Positions 17,733 to 25,696 of a DNA stretch of 49,266 bases are shown in pieces. Origin of the DNA: an uncultured Phocaeicola sp. Lineage in GTDB: Bacteria; Bacteroidota; Bacteroidia; Bacteroidales; Bacteroidaceae. The notes under the pieces were generated by a model. The model had not been told where the DNA came from. It saw only the letters and a program-made list of their open reading frames with translations, and did no database searches. Both the position numbers and the translations under genes were made by a program. Position 1 is the first letter of the stretch. Each line of letters opens with the position of its first letter. The stretch is from assembly GCA_948579315.1 (NCBI GenBank), contig CAPAOL010000026.1, forward strand, positions 1-49,266, written 5' to 3'.

Positions 17733-19196
17733 TTATAGGTAACGGTTGCGGTTGGGCAGCACATAGTCCATAGCATACTTCAACACATCTCCCACTACAT
17801 TGATTTCAAGGAAAGAAGTCTGAGTACCTTGCTTGCCGCTGCTCAGGTAAGCCACCATGTCGCTTTCACTCAAGACACCATCATCCAGCAATTTACGCAA
17901 AGCAGCGAAATAATATGCCTGTCCGTTAGCCTTTTCGGGCATATAGATAGCTTCCACCCCATATGACAAAGCCAGATGACGCATCGTTTTTTCTTTATAA
18001 CAGATGGCCAATACAGGATATTTGCCACGGAAAGCAGCAATATTACGTGCGGTACGCCCGCTGAAACTGTCGGTAATAATGGCGCGGATATTCAGTTTGC
18101 TGGTAGCCTTTACTGCCTGTTTTGCCAGGAAAGCGGTTACATCATTGGAGTTTTCATCCAAAGGAATACGGATGTCATTCTCGGCCAGTTTATCTTTCTC
18201 GGCCTGCGCTGCAATCTTGGCCATCGTCTTCACGGCTTCCACCGGATACTTGCCGTATGCCGTTTCCCCACTCAGCATCAATGCATCCGTGCGGTAGTAA
18301 ATAGCATTGGCAATATCGGTCACTTCAGCACGGGTAGGACGCGGATTATTAATCATGGTATGCAACATCTGGGTAGCAACAATCACCGGTTTCTTTGCCA
18401 GAATACATTTTTTGATCAACAGACGCTGAATGCCGGGAATTCGTTCCTGAGGAACCTCAATGCCCAAGTCACCACGAGCCACCATGACTCCGTCGGCCAC
18501 TTCCAATATTTCATCAATATTGTCCACTCCTTCCTGATTTTCGATCTTGGCGATAATCTTAATGTCGCTGCCGTATGCATCCAGTATCTGACGGATATCC
18601 AGCACATCCTGCTTATTACGAACAAACGAATGTGCTATGAAATCAATGTCCTTTTCAATAGCATACAGTATATTGTTACGGTCCTTTTCTGTCAAAGAAG
18701 GGAGATTGATGCGCACGCCCGGTACATTTACACTCTTACGGTTACCCAAAGTAGCTTCATTCTGCACCTCACACAACAAATACTCGTCTGTCTTCTCAAT
18801 CACACGCAGCTCCAGATCACCATCATCAATCAGAATATCGCCATCCACCTGAAGATCATGCACAAAACCGGGATAAGATACAGCAATACATTCACGGGTC
18901 GTTTCTTGTGCAGGATTGCCTACAATCTTCACTTTGTCACCAATCTGATAAGGAATAGGCTCGCCGCCCGCAATAGCAGTAGTACGCACTTCGGGCCCTT
19001 TTGTGTCCATCAATATGGCAATACGGTTGGAAACCTCACGTACATTGGTTATCAATTTTTCAAAACCTTCACGCGATGCGTGAGCCGTATTCATACGGAC
19101 CACATTCATACCGGCCTTGAAAAGATCTCTTATAAACTCTACCTCGCAACGCTGATCTGAGATGGACGCTACGATTTTTGTTTGTTTCAACATCAT
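17733..19196 (-). CDS. pyk: Pyruvate kinase
   Basis: Transfers phosphate from phosphoenolpyruvate to ADP in the last step of glycolysis. The 487-residue protein has the TIM-barrel signature with catalytic lysine in KIIAKIENQEG, MDTKGPEVRT, the Mg-binding VARGDLGIEVP, and ATQMLHTMINNPRPTRAEV. The C-terminal PK domain (about 350-487) is complete. Translation starts at MM; the second ATG (19193) is equally possible. It sits between aroQ (32 nt upstream) and the O-methyltransferase gene. Confidence 0.97.
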   Translation of the reverse strand: MMLKQTKIVASISDQRCEVEFIRDLFKAGMNVVRMNTAHASREGFEKLITNVREVSNRIAILMDTKGPEVRTTAIAGGEPIPYQIGDKVKIVGNPAQETTRECIAVSYPGFVHDLQVDGDILIDDGDLELRVIEKTDEYLLCEVQNEATLGNRKSVNVPGVRINLPSLTEKDRNNILYAIEKDIDFIAHSFVRNKQDVLDIRQILDAYGSDIKIIAKIENQEGVDNIDEILEVADGVMVARGDLGIEVPQERIPGIQRLLIKKCILAKKPVIVATQMLHTMINNPRPTRAEVTDIANAIYYRTDALMLSGETAYGKYPVEAVKTMAKIAAQAEKDKLAENDIRIPLDENSNDVTAFLAKQAVKATSKLNIRAIITDSFSGRTARNIAAFRGKYPVLAICYKEKTMRHLALSYGVEAIYMPEKANGQAYYFAALRKLLDDGVLSESDMVAYLSSGKQGTQTSFLEINVVGDVLKYAMDYVLPNRNRYL

Positions 19197-19228
19197 AATC
19201 TTATCACCTTATATTATACCTAAACGTT

Positions 19229-19651
19229 TTATTTTCTCATTAACAAAGCCTCAATCGCCAAACGATATGAATGAAGCCCGAACCCACAAATCACCCCCGC
19301 ACAAGCACAGGAAATCATCGACTTATGGCGAAACTCCTCACGGGTATGTACATTCGAGATGTGCACCTCAACCACGGGAGCTGTCACGGCGCGGATAGCA
19401 TCCTGCAAAGCAATGGAAGTATGCGTATAAGCCCCTGCATTCAACACGATGCCGTCATAATCAAAACCCACTTCGTGTATTTTGTTGATCATCTCACCTT
19501 CCACATTCGACTGATAATACGCTATTTCAATGTCCGGATAAGTACGGCGCAATTCCACCAGATAGTCTTCAAATGAAACAGCGCCATAAATGGAAGGTTC
19601 CCGTTTGCCTAATAAATTGATATTAGGTCCATTAATAATTTGTATTTTCAT
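19229..19651 (-). CDS. aroQ: Type II 3-dehydroquinate dehydratase
   Basis: Third step of the shikimate pathway, 3-dehydroquinate to 3-dehydroshikimate. The 140-residue protein has the N-terminal GPNINLLGKREPSIYG with catalytic Arg/Tyr lid residues, NAGAYTHTSIALQDAI and EVHISNVHTREEFRHKS with the catalytic histidine region. Length is typical for the dodecameric type II enzyme (about 140-150). It is transcribed divergently from xerD; its predicted promoter box overlaps a 14-bp inverted repeat. It is probably the first gene of a leftward operon continuing to the LolC/E-like permease. Confidence 0.96.
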   Translation of the reverse strand: MKIQIINGPNINLLGKREPSIYGAVSFEDYLVELRRTYPDIEIAYYQSNVEGEMINKIHEVGFDYDGIVLNAGAYTHTSIALQDAIRAVTAPVVEVHISNVHTREEFRHKSMISCACAGVICGFGLHSYRLAIEALLMRK

Positions 19652-19670
19652 ATTTATACTATATCTGAAC

Positions 19671-19713
19671 TTTTTCTACCTTTGCAGGGAATTTGGGTAC
19701 AAAGGTAGAAAAA
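19671..19713. promoter_or_regulatory. Overlapping divergent promoters in a 14-bp inverted repeat (aroQ/xerD)
   Basis: Arms TTTTTCTACCTTTG (19671-19684) and its exact reverse complement (19700-19713) are separated by 15 bases. Each arm contains a TACCTTTG minus-7 box: 19677-19684 pointing right to xerD (start 19718) and 19707-19700 pointing left to aroQ (start 19651). The predicted start points fall within the 15-base spacer, so each polymerase must cross the other promoter's minus-7 box. No clear minus-33 elements are visible. Confidence 0.6.
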
Positions 19714-19717
19714 AGAA

Positions 19718-20659
19718 ATGAAAAGAACCGAGAAAACAGACAAGATATTGGTGAAATACAAACAATATTTAAAGTTGGAGAAATCGTTATCTGACAATAC
19801 GGTAGATGCTTATCTTACTGACCTGGACAAGTTACTGGCTTATCTTACATTAGAAAACATCAACATTCTGGATGTCCGGCTTGAAAATCTGGAAGATTTC
19901 TCGGCCGGATTACATGATATCGACATCCACCCCCGTTCGCAGGCACGCATCTTGTCGGGCATCCGCTCTTTCTACCGTTTCCTCATTATGGAAGATTACC
20001 TGAAAGCCGACCCGACAGAATTGCTGGAATCCCCCCAGACAGGTTTCAAACTGCCCGAAGTAATGACTGTAGAAGAGATAGACCTGCTGATAGGAAGCAT
20101 AGACCGCAGCACCAAAGAGGGACAGCGCAACAGGGCCATACTGGAAACGCTTTACAGTTGCGGGCTCCGCGTTTCCGAACTCTGCAACCTGAAATTATCC
20201 GAACTTTATTTTGAAGAAGGCTTCATCAAAGTGGAAGGAAAAGGTAGCAAACAGCGGCTGGTTCCTATTTCACCGCGCGCCATCAAGGAAATCAGGCTCT
20301 ACTTCACCGACCGTAACCTGATGAAAATAAAGCCGGGATTTGAAGACTTTGTCTTTATCAGCAATTTCGGGAAGAACATCTCCCGCATCATGGTTTTCCA
20401 TATCATCAAAGAACTGGCAGCCCGGATAGGTCTGAAAAAAAAAATCAGTCCTCACACATTCCGCCATTCTTTTGCAACACATTTGCTGGAAGGAGGCGCC
20501 AACTTGCGTGCCATACAGTGTATGCTGGGACATGAAAGTATCGGGACAACAGAAATTTATACACATATAGACCGTAATATGCTACGCAGTGAAATCATAG
20601 AACATCACCCCCGTAACATCAAATTCAGAGAAAAAGATAATAAAGGTTCTATATTCTAA
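19718..20659 (+). CDS. xerD: Site-specific tyrosine recombinase XerD
   Basis: Resolves chromosome dimers at dif with XerC. The 313-residue protein has an N-terminal SAM-like core-binding domain (about 10-95) and a catalytic domain with the full set R151, K175, H246, R249, H272 and nucleophile Y281 (in GLRVSELCNL, EGKGSKQR, HTFRHSFATHLL, LGHESIGTTEIYTHI). Length and complete motifs suggest a housekeeping recombinase rather than an element integrase; no mobile element boundary is visible nearby. It is divergent from aroQ. Confidence 0.95.
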   Translation: MKRTEKTDKILVKYKQYLKLEKSLSDNTVDAYLTDLDKLLAYLTLENINILDVRLENLEDFSAGLHDIDIHPRSQARILSGIRSFYRFLIMEDYLKADPTELLESPQTGFKLPEVMTVEEIDLLIGSIDRSTKEGQRNRAILETLYSCGLRVSELCNLKLSELYFEEGFIKVEGKGSKQRLVPISPRAIKEIRLYFTDRNLMKIKPGFEDFVFISNFGKNISRIMVFHIIKELAARIGLKKKISPHTFRHSFATHLLEGGANLRAIQCMLGHESIGTTEIYTHIDRNMLRSEIIEHHPRNIKFREKDNKGSIF

Positions 20660-20722
20660 AATATTTTAAGATAAATTGAAAAAAAAGCAGGCTAAGAAGC
20701 TAGCATATAATAGAGTTTTTCC

Positions 20723-20730
20723 TATCTTTG
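20723..20730 (+). promoter_or_regulatory. Minus-7 box of the TPR lipoprotein gene
   Basis: TATCTTTG matches TAnnTTTG. It lies about 70 bases upstream of the ATG at 20801, leaving a long 5' leader. No good minus-33 element is visible. Confidence 0.5.
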
Positions 20731-20800
20731 CCCCCAAAGAGACGCACAAAAACGTACTATAGCGAATTTTACATTACAAACGTTAAATTAATAAGTAACT

Positions 20801-22477
20801 ATGATTAAAAAGTTGTATTTGCCCTTAGTGGCTTTATTGGTCCTTGCCTTATCATCATGCGGCAAGATGGGAGAATTGTCTTCTGACTATTTCACAACTA
20901 ACCCTGAAGTGCTTGAAGCAATCGGTGGTAAAGTGCCTGTGACAATTAATGGTAAATTCCCCGAAAAGTATTTCAAGAAGAACGCAACTGTTGAAGTTAC
21001 CCCCATTCTGAGATGGAAAGGCGGCGAAGCTAAAGGCCAGCCCGCTGTATTCCAAGGAGAAAAAGTAGAAGGAAACAATCAGACTATCGCTTACAAGGCA
21101 GGTGGCAGCTACACGATGAAAGCTTCTTTCGACTACGTTCCCGAAATGGCAAACTCTGAACTTTATCTTGATTTCAAGATTACAAAAGGAAAGAAATCAT
21201 ACACTATTCCTTCTGTAAAAATCGCTGATGGCGTTATCGCGACTTCTGAACTGCCTACTGCTGCCAGCTCTAACGCATCATACGCTAACGATGCTTTCCA
21301 ACGCATTATTAAAGATGCTCAGACTGCCAACATCATGTTCTTGATCCAGCAAGCCAACTTGCGCAACAGCGAATTGAATTCTGACGATATCAAAGAATTC
21401 CATAAGAAAGTGGCTGAAATTAATGCCGACACAAAGAACTACAAACTGAACAACATCGAAATTTCTGCATACGCTTCACCTGATGGTGGTGTGGAACTGA
21501 ACACCGGTTTGGCTGAAAACCGTGAAGCAAACACAGAAAAATATATGGAACGCCAGTTGAAGAAGGGCAAGATTGATACTAACCTGGATGCAAAATACAC
21601 TGCACAAGACTGGGAAGGCTTCCAAGAACTGGTATCTAAATCAAACTTGCAGGATAAAGATTTGATCTTACGTGTTCTTTCTATGTACAATGATCCTGAA
21701 CAAAGAGAAGCTGAAATCAAGAATATCTCTTCTGTATACAAAACTTTGGCTGACGAAATCCTGCCTCAGTTGCGTCGTGCCCGTTTAACTGCCAACTATG
21801 ACATCATCGGTCGTAGCGATGACGAAATCAACGAAGCATTCAACTCTGATCCTAAAGTATTGAGTGTAGAAGAATTATTGTACGCTGCTACACTGACTAA
21901 CGACAACGCTCGCAAAGAAGCTATCTTCACCAAGACAACTCAACTTTATCCGAACGATTTCCGTGCTTATAATAACTTGGGTGAATTGGCATTCGCTGCC
22001 GGTGATGCTGCTAAAGCAGAAAGCTACTTCAAACAAGCTGCTTCTAAGAACGCTAACGCTCCTGAAGTAAACGCTAACCTTGGTCTTTGCGAATTGGTTA
22101 AGGGCAATGTTGCAGCTGCCGAAACTTACTTAGGCAAAGCTACAGGTGCTAACGCTGCCGGCGAAGCTTTGGGTAACTTATATATCAAACAAGGCCAGTA
22201 TGACAGAGCTGTCAACTCATTCGGTGACGCTAAGACTAACAGTGCCGCTCAAGCTCAGATTTTGGCTAAAGACTATAACAAAGCAAAAGCTACTTTGTCT
22301 GCAATCAAGAATCCGGATGCAATGACTGACTACTTGATGGCTATCGTTGGTGCTCGCACAAACAATGCTTCATTGGTAAGCAGCAGCATCAAGAGCGCAA
22401 TCGCAAAAGATCCTTCAATGGCTGAAAAAGCTGCTAACGATCGCGAGTTCGCTAAATACGCTGATGCTATCAAATAA
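20801..22477 (+). CDS. TPR-repeat lipoprotein with an OmpA-like segment
   Basis: A 558-residue lipoprotein with lipobox ALSSC (C20). After a beta-rich N-terminal region (about 25-150) there is a stretch near residues 217-250 (ISAYASPDGGVELNTGLAEN followed by REANTEKY) that resembles the peptidoglycan-binding OmpA C-terminal pattern, although the rest of that domain is not obvious. The C-terminal third holds several 34-residue TPR-like units (NDFRAYNNLGELAFAAGDAA, APEVNANLGLCELVKGNVAA). Codon use is strongly biased to GCT, AAC and AAG-type codons, suggesting high expression. A terminator follows at 22526. Function is unknown; a periplasmic scaffold at the cell wall is plausible. Confidence 0.85.
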   Translation: MIKKLYLPLVALLVLALSSCGKMGELSSDYFTTNPEVLEAIGGKVPVTINGKFPEKYFKKNATVEVTPILRWKGGEAKGQPAVFQGEKVEGNNQTIAYKAGGSYTMKASFDYVPEMANSELYLDFKITKGKKSYTIPSVKIADGVIATSELPTAASSNASYANDAFQRIIKDAQTANIMFLIQQANLRNSELNSDDIKEFHKKVAEINADTKNYKLNNIEISAYASPDGGVELNTGLAENREANTEKYMERQLKKGKIDTNLDAKYTAQDWEGFQELVSKSNLQDKDLILRVLSMYNDPEQREAEIKNISSVYKTLADEILPQLRRARLTANYDIIGRSDDEINEAFNSDPKVLSVEELLYAATLTNDNARKEAIFTKTTQLYPNDFRAYNNLGELAFAAGDAAKAESYFKQAASKNANAPEVNANLGLCELVKGNVAAAETYLGKATGANAAGEALGNLYIKQGQYDRAVNSFGDAKTNSAAQAQILAKDYNKAKATLSAIKNPDAMTDYLMAIVGARTNNASLVSSSIKSAIAKDPSMAEKAANDREFAKYADAIK

Positions 22478-22525
22478 TATAACTAGATATCATCTTGTCT
22501 AGTTTTTTAGATGATTATGACTGAA

Positions 22526-22560
22526 ACCGGAGGCTTCGTGATGAAGCTTCCGGTCTTTTT
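22526..22560 (+). terminator. Intrinsic terminator after the TPR lipoprotein
   Basis: A 12-bp stem (ACCGGAGGCTTC / GAAGCTTCCGGT with one G-U pair) and a 5-base loop is followed by CTTTTT. It lies 49 bases after the stop codon. Confidence 0.85.
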
Positions 22561-22630
22561 ATGTAAAATAACCTTCATTTATGCCTGCCTTTAGCCACAA
22601 AATGCGTATTTTCGCAAAAAATATCTTGAA

Positions 22631-23698
22631 ATGAAAAAATTACTATTCTTTCTTTTCACTCTTGTTGTGCTGGCAAGCGGCTGCGGCAAGAAAAATACAT
22701 TCACCTTGGAAGGAAGCATTAAAGGACTTCCTTCAGACACTATATTAGTATTTTATCAAGAACCCGATTACAAGCTGGATACCATACTCCTCTCAAAAGG
22801 TAAATTCACTTACACCATTACCCCTGACACATTTACTATCTTCTCATTACTATTGGGAGAAAAACAAATCTTACCGATATATGCTGATAAAGGAGAAAGT
22901 GTTACCCTAAACGGAATGGTCGGAAAGATAGAGGTTAAAGGAAAGGGAGAGAACGCACAACTGGCAAAACATATCCAGTACCTTAGCACCTTAGAAAATA
23001 ACAAGGCAGCTGTTATGACTGCTGTGGATTCGTTGATTAAAACCAACCCAAGCTCGTACAGCAATATCTATCTGATAGACAAATATTACGTACAGGACTC
23101 GCTTCCTGATTACAACCACATAGATCAGCTGATAAAAGGACTAAGCGGTATTATAAAAGACACACCTTATATTATAGAACTCCAGAATAAATTAAGTGAG
23201 AAAAAAGAACTGACAGAACATCGCTACGTTTCCAACATCTCGTGCACGGATAAAAAAGGAAAGACCGTCAACTGGAACAGTGTAAAAGGGAAATATGTCC
23301 TTTTGGATTTTTGGGCAAGCTGGAACAAAGAAAGCATTGCCACACAAGATTCTTTAGTATCCGTACAAAAGGCATTGAAAAAAGACAAGTTTGTTATTAT
23401 CAGCCTCTCCCTTGATCTGGATAAAAAGGAATGGATGGAGAAAATCATTCAAAAAGATACCACGCAATGGAAACAAGTTTGCGATTTCAAAGGCTGGAAC
23501 AATTCCATTGTCAAGCAACAAGGCATAACCCGGATTCCTGCCAATATACTGATAGGTCCTGACAAGCGGGTCATCACACAAGATATACGGGGCAAAGAAC
23601 TGATAGACAAAGTGAGACAGCTGACAGAACAAGATAAAGAGAAAGAAAAAGCCGCCAAAGAGGCAGAACGTGCTCGAAAGAGACAAAATAAAAAATAA
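22631..23698 (+). CDS. DUF4369/TlpA-like lipoprotein lacking the CXXC cysteines
   Basis: A 355-residue lipoprotein (lipobox LASGC, C18). Residues 24-130 form a DUF4369-like beta domain (FTLEGSIKGLPSDTILVFY). From about 205 there is a thioredoxin/TlpA-like fold with YVLLDFWASWNKES. Where redox-active relatives have WCxxC, this protein has W231-N232-K233-E234-S235, so both active cysteines are missing. The cis-proline region is retained as TRIPANILI. A charged Lys/Glu/Arg tail ends the protein. It starts 70 nt after a terminator. It overlaps no gene; comM follows 4 nt later. Confidence 0.85.
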   Translation: MKKLLFFLFTLVVLASGCGKKNTFTLEGSIKGLPSDTILVFYQEPDYKLDTILLSKGKFTYTITPDTFTIFSLLLGEKQILPIYADKGESVTLNGMVGKIEVKGKGENAQLAKHIQYLSTLENNKAAVMTAVDSLIKTNPSSYSNIYLIDKYYVQDSLPDYNHIDQLIKGLSGIIKDTPYIIELQNKLSEKKELTEHRYVSNISCTDKKGKTVNWNSVKGKYVLLDFWASWNKESIATQDSLVSVQKALKKDKFVIISLSLDLDKKEWMEKIIQKDTTQWKQVCDFKGWNNSIVKQQGITRIPANILIGPDKRVITQDIRGKELIDKVRQLTEQDKEKEKAAKEAERARKRQNKK

Positions 23699-23702
23699 AA
23701 GA

Positions 23703-25241
23703 ATGCTGGTAAAAGTCTATGGAGCAGCCGTTCAAGGTATCGACGCTACCATTGTAACTATTGAAGTAAATAGTTCACGAGGTATAAAATTCTTCCTTGT
23801 CGGTCTGCCGGACTCGGCCGTGAAAGAAAGTCATGAACGTATTATTTCCGCCTTACAGGTAAACGGATATAAATTCCCCACTTGTCAAATTGTAGTGAAT
23901 ATGGCCCCTGCCGACATACGCAAGGAGGGGTCTGCATACGACCTTCCGCTAGCAATCGGAATATTGGCCGCTACCCAAATCGTATCGGAAGAAAAACTTT
24001 CACGTTATCTTATTATCGGAGAACTTAGCCTGGATGGAAGCCTTCAACCAGTCAAAGGAGCCCTCTCCATAGCTATCAGTGCCCGCGAGCAAGGTTTTGA
24101 AGGCTTCATACTTCCCAAACAAAATGCGCGGGAAGCTGCTGTAGTAAACAACCTGAAAGTATATGGCGTAGAAAATATCAAAGAGGTCATCGAATTTTTC
24201 AATAATGAACGCAATCTGGAGCCTAGCATCGTCAATACACGGGAGGAATTCTATGAACACCAAAGTAGCTTTCCATACGATTTTGCTGATGTGAAAGGAC
24301 AAGAAAGTGTAAAACGCGCATTGGAAGTAGCCGCGTCCGGAGGACACAACCTGATAATGATCGGTTCACCCGGAAGTGGGAAGTCCATGATGGCAAAGTG
24401 TATGCCAAGCATTCTCCCTCCCCTTTCATTGGGTGAAAGTCTGGAAACGACTAAAATACATTCAGTAGCAGGAAAATTAGGAAAAGACAGTTCACTGATT
24501 GCCATCCGGCCTTTCCGTAGTCCCCATCATACAATTTCGCAAGTAGCAATGGTAGGTGGCGGCACCAATCCCCAACCGGGAGAAATCAGTCTGGCTCACA
24601 ACGGTTTGCTCTTTCTAGACGAGTTGCCGGAATTTAACAGAAGTGTACTTGAAGTACTTCGCCAACCCCTAGAGGACAGGCATATATCCATCGCACGAGC
24701 TAAATACAGTCTGGATTATCCGGCCAGTTTCATGCTGGTAGCCAGTATGAATCCCTGTCCATGCGGATATTATAATCATCCCACACGAGCTTGCGTCTGT
24801 AATCCCGGACAAGTGCAACGGTACCTGAACCGTATCTCCGGTCCTTTACTGGACCGCATAGATATCCAAATAGAAATAGTTCCGGTTCCATTCGAAAAAA
24901 TGGCAGAACGCCATCATGCGGAAAGTAGTGCAAGCATACGCGAACGGGTTATCAAGGCCCGGGAAATACAAGCTCAACGTTTTGCCAACCATCCGGGTAT
25001 TTACTGCAACGCACAAATGGAAGCCGGGTTACTCCATCTGTACGCTCAACCCAATGAAGCAGGGCTAAAATTATTACGAACTGCCATGACACGCCTCAAC
25101 CTGTCGGCGCGCGCATACGGTCGTATTCTAAAAGTAGCGCGTACCATTGCCGATCTGGACAACAGCGAACACATTACTTCCATCCACCTGGCAGAAGCGA
25201 TAAGCTATAGAAATCTTGATAGAGAAGACTGGGCCGGTTAG
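23703..25241 (+). CDS. comM: YifB/ComM family Mg-chelatase-like AAA+ ATPase
   Basis: A 512-residue ATPase of the ComM/YifB family; in Vibrio cholerae ComM is a hexameric helicase promoting branch migration during natural transformation. An N-terminal Lon-protease-like/ChlI domain (about 1-170) is followed by the AAA+ module with Walker A GSPGSGKS at 221-228 and Walker B LLFLDELPE with D306/E307, then the C-terminal Mg_chelatase_C domain after about residue 400 (cysteines in NPCPCGYYNHPTRACVCNPG). I chose ATG 23703, 4 nt after the upstream stop. Together with the comF family gene it hints at DNA-uptake or recombination machinery, though no other competence gene is present. Confidence 0.93.
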   Translation: MLVKVYGAAVQGIDATIVTIEVNSSRGIKFFLVGLPDSAVKESHERIISALQVNGYKFPTCQIVVNMAPADIRKEGSAYDLPLAIGILAATQIVSEEKLSRYLIIGELSLDGSLQPVKGALSIAISAREQGFEGFILPKQNAREAAVVNNLKVYGVENIKEVIEFFNNERNLEPSIVNTREEFYEHQSSFPYDFADVKGQESVKRALEVAASGGHNLIMIGSPGSGKSMMAKCMPSILPPLSLGESLETTKIHSVAGKLGKDSSLIAIRPFRSPHHTISQVAMVGGGTNPQPGEISLAHNGLLFLDELPEFNRSVLEVLRQPLEDRHISIARAKYSLDYPASFMLVASMNPCPCGYYNHPTRACVCNPGQVQRYLNRISGPLLDRIDIQIEIVPVPFEKMAERHHAESSASIRERVIKAREIQAQRFANHPGIYCNAQMEAGLLHLYAQPNEAGLKLLRTAMTRLNLSARAYGRILKVARTIADLDNSEHITSIHLAEAISYRNLDREDWAG

Positions 25242-25242
25242 T

Positions 25243-25410
25243 TTAGCTGCCCGACTCAGTTTCCTTTGCATGATAAATGACCTGCATCAATGAGTCCAGT
25301 TCAATGTAATTTGAAAGAACATCCTCTTCCTTATCGGTCGTTTCCCAATCTTTATCCTCTCTCTTTTTAGAGAAAAGTGCATTTAAAATGAATTTATACC
25401 ACGTATTCAT
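25243..25410 (-). CDS. Small hypothetical protein (55 aa)
   Basis: A short open frame on the minus strand, ending one base after the comM stop (convergent). It encodes a 55-residue protein beginning MNTWYKFILNALFSKKRE and rich in Asp/Glu in its second half (DWETTDKEEDVLSNYIELD). No signal peptide, membrane segment or known domain is seen. Coding status is uncertain: the sequence has no long flanking alternative, but the ribosome site is weak. Family unknown. Confidence 0.45.
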   Translation of the reverse strand: MNTWYKFILNALFSKKREDKDWETTDKEEDVLSNYIELDSLMQVIYHAKETESGS

Positions 25411-25696
25411 GTCTCGTTCGACTTAAGGTTTTATAAAAAACAGGATAAGTAAAATTTAGTTCATCATTTTTCTCTCCTTAAGATTAAATGCAAATAAGTG
25501 CAAATCACTGCATCACGATATAACATTTTTCTGTATTTTCACTTCTTCCGACAAAGCCCCCGAATAACCATATTTTATAATAAGTACGGCCTGTCAGAGA
25601 TTTTAAGGGAGAAATATTTCTGATTATTCCATATACTTACTAAAAATCACTAACTTTGCACGTTACTGGTAGAAATAACAAAAAAGACATCATACA
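25411..25696. other. Intergenic region upstream of metG
   Basis: 286 bases between the small ORF and metG with no gene. It holds a metG minus-7 candidate at 25651, an AAGGAGAG Shine-Dalgarno-like string on the minus strand before a three-codon frame (ATGATGAACTAA), and two ATTTGCA words on the minus strand, 12 bases apart. No T-box or riboswitch is recognised. Confidence 0.5.
25651..25658 (+). promoter_or_regulatory. Minus-7 box of metG
   Basis: TAACTTTG matches TAnnTTTG and lies 38 bases upstream of the metG ATG. The minus-33 region has no clear TTTG. Confidence 0.5.

Noticed and set aside
17976..19160. Long (394-residue) open frame antisense to pyk
   Set aside because: The minus strand carries a complete pyruvate kinase with all motifs; the antisense frame has no recognisable domain and a composition typical of a shadow frame.
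19718..20659. XerD-like gene as integrase of a mobile element
   Set aside because: There are no attachment-site repeats, no element genes and the neighbours are housekeeping, so a chromosomal XerD is the better reading.
25411..25696. T-box or SAM riboswitch in front of metG
   Set aside because: I see no T-box consensus, no specifier loop and no anti-terminator pair.
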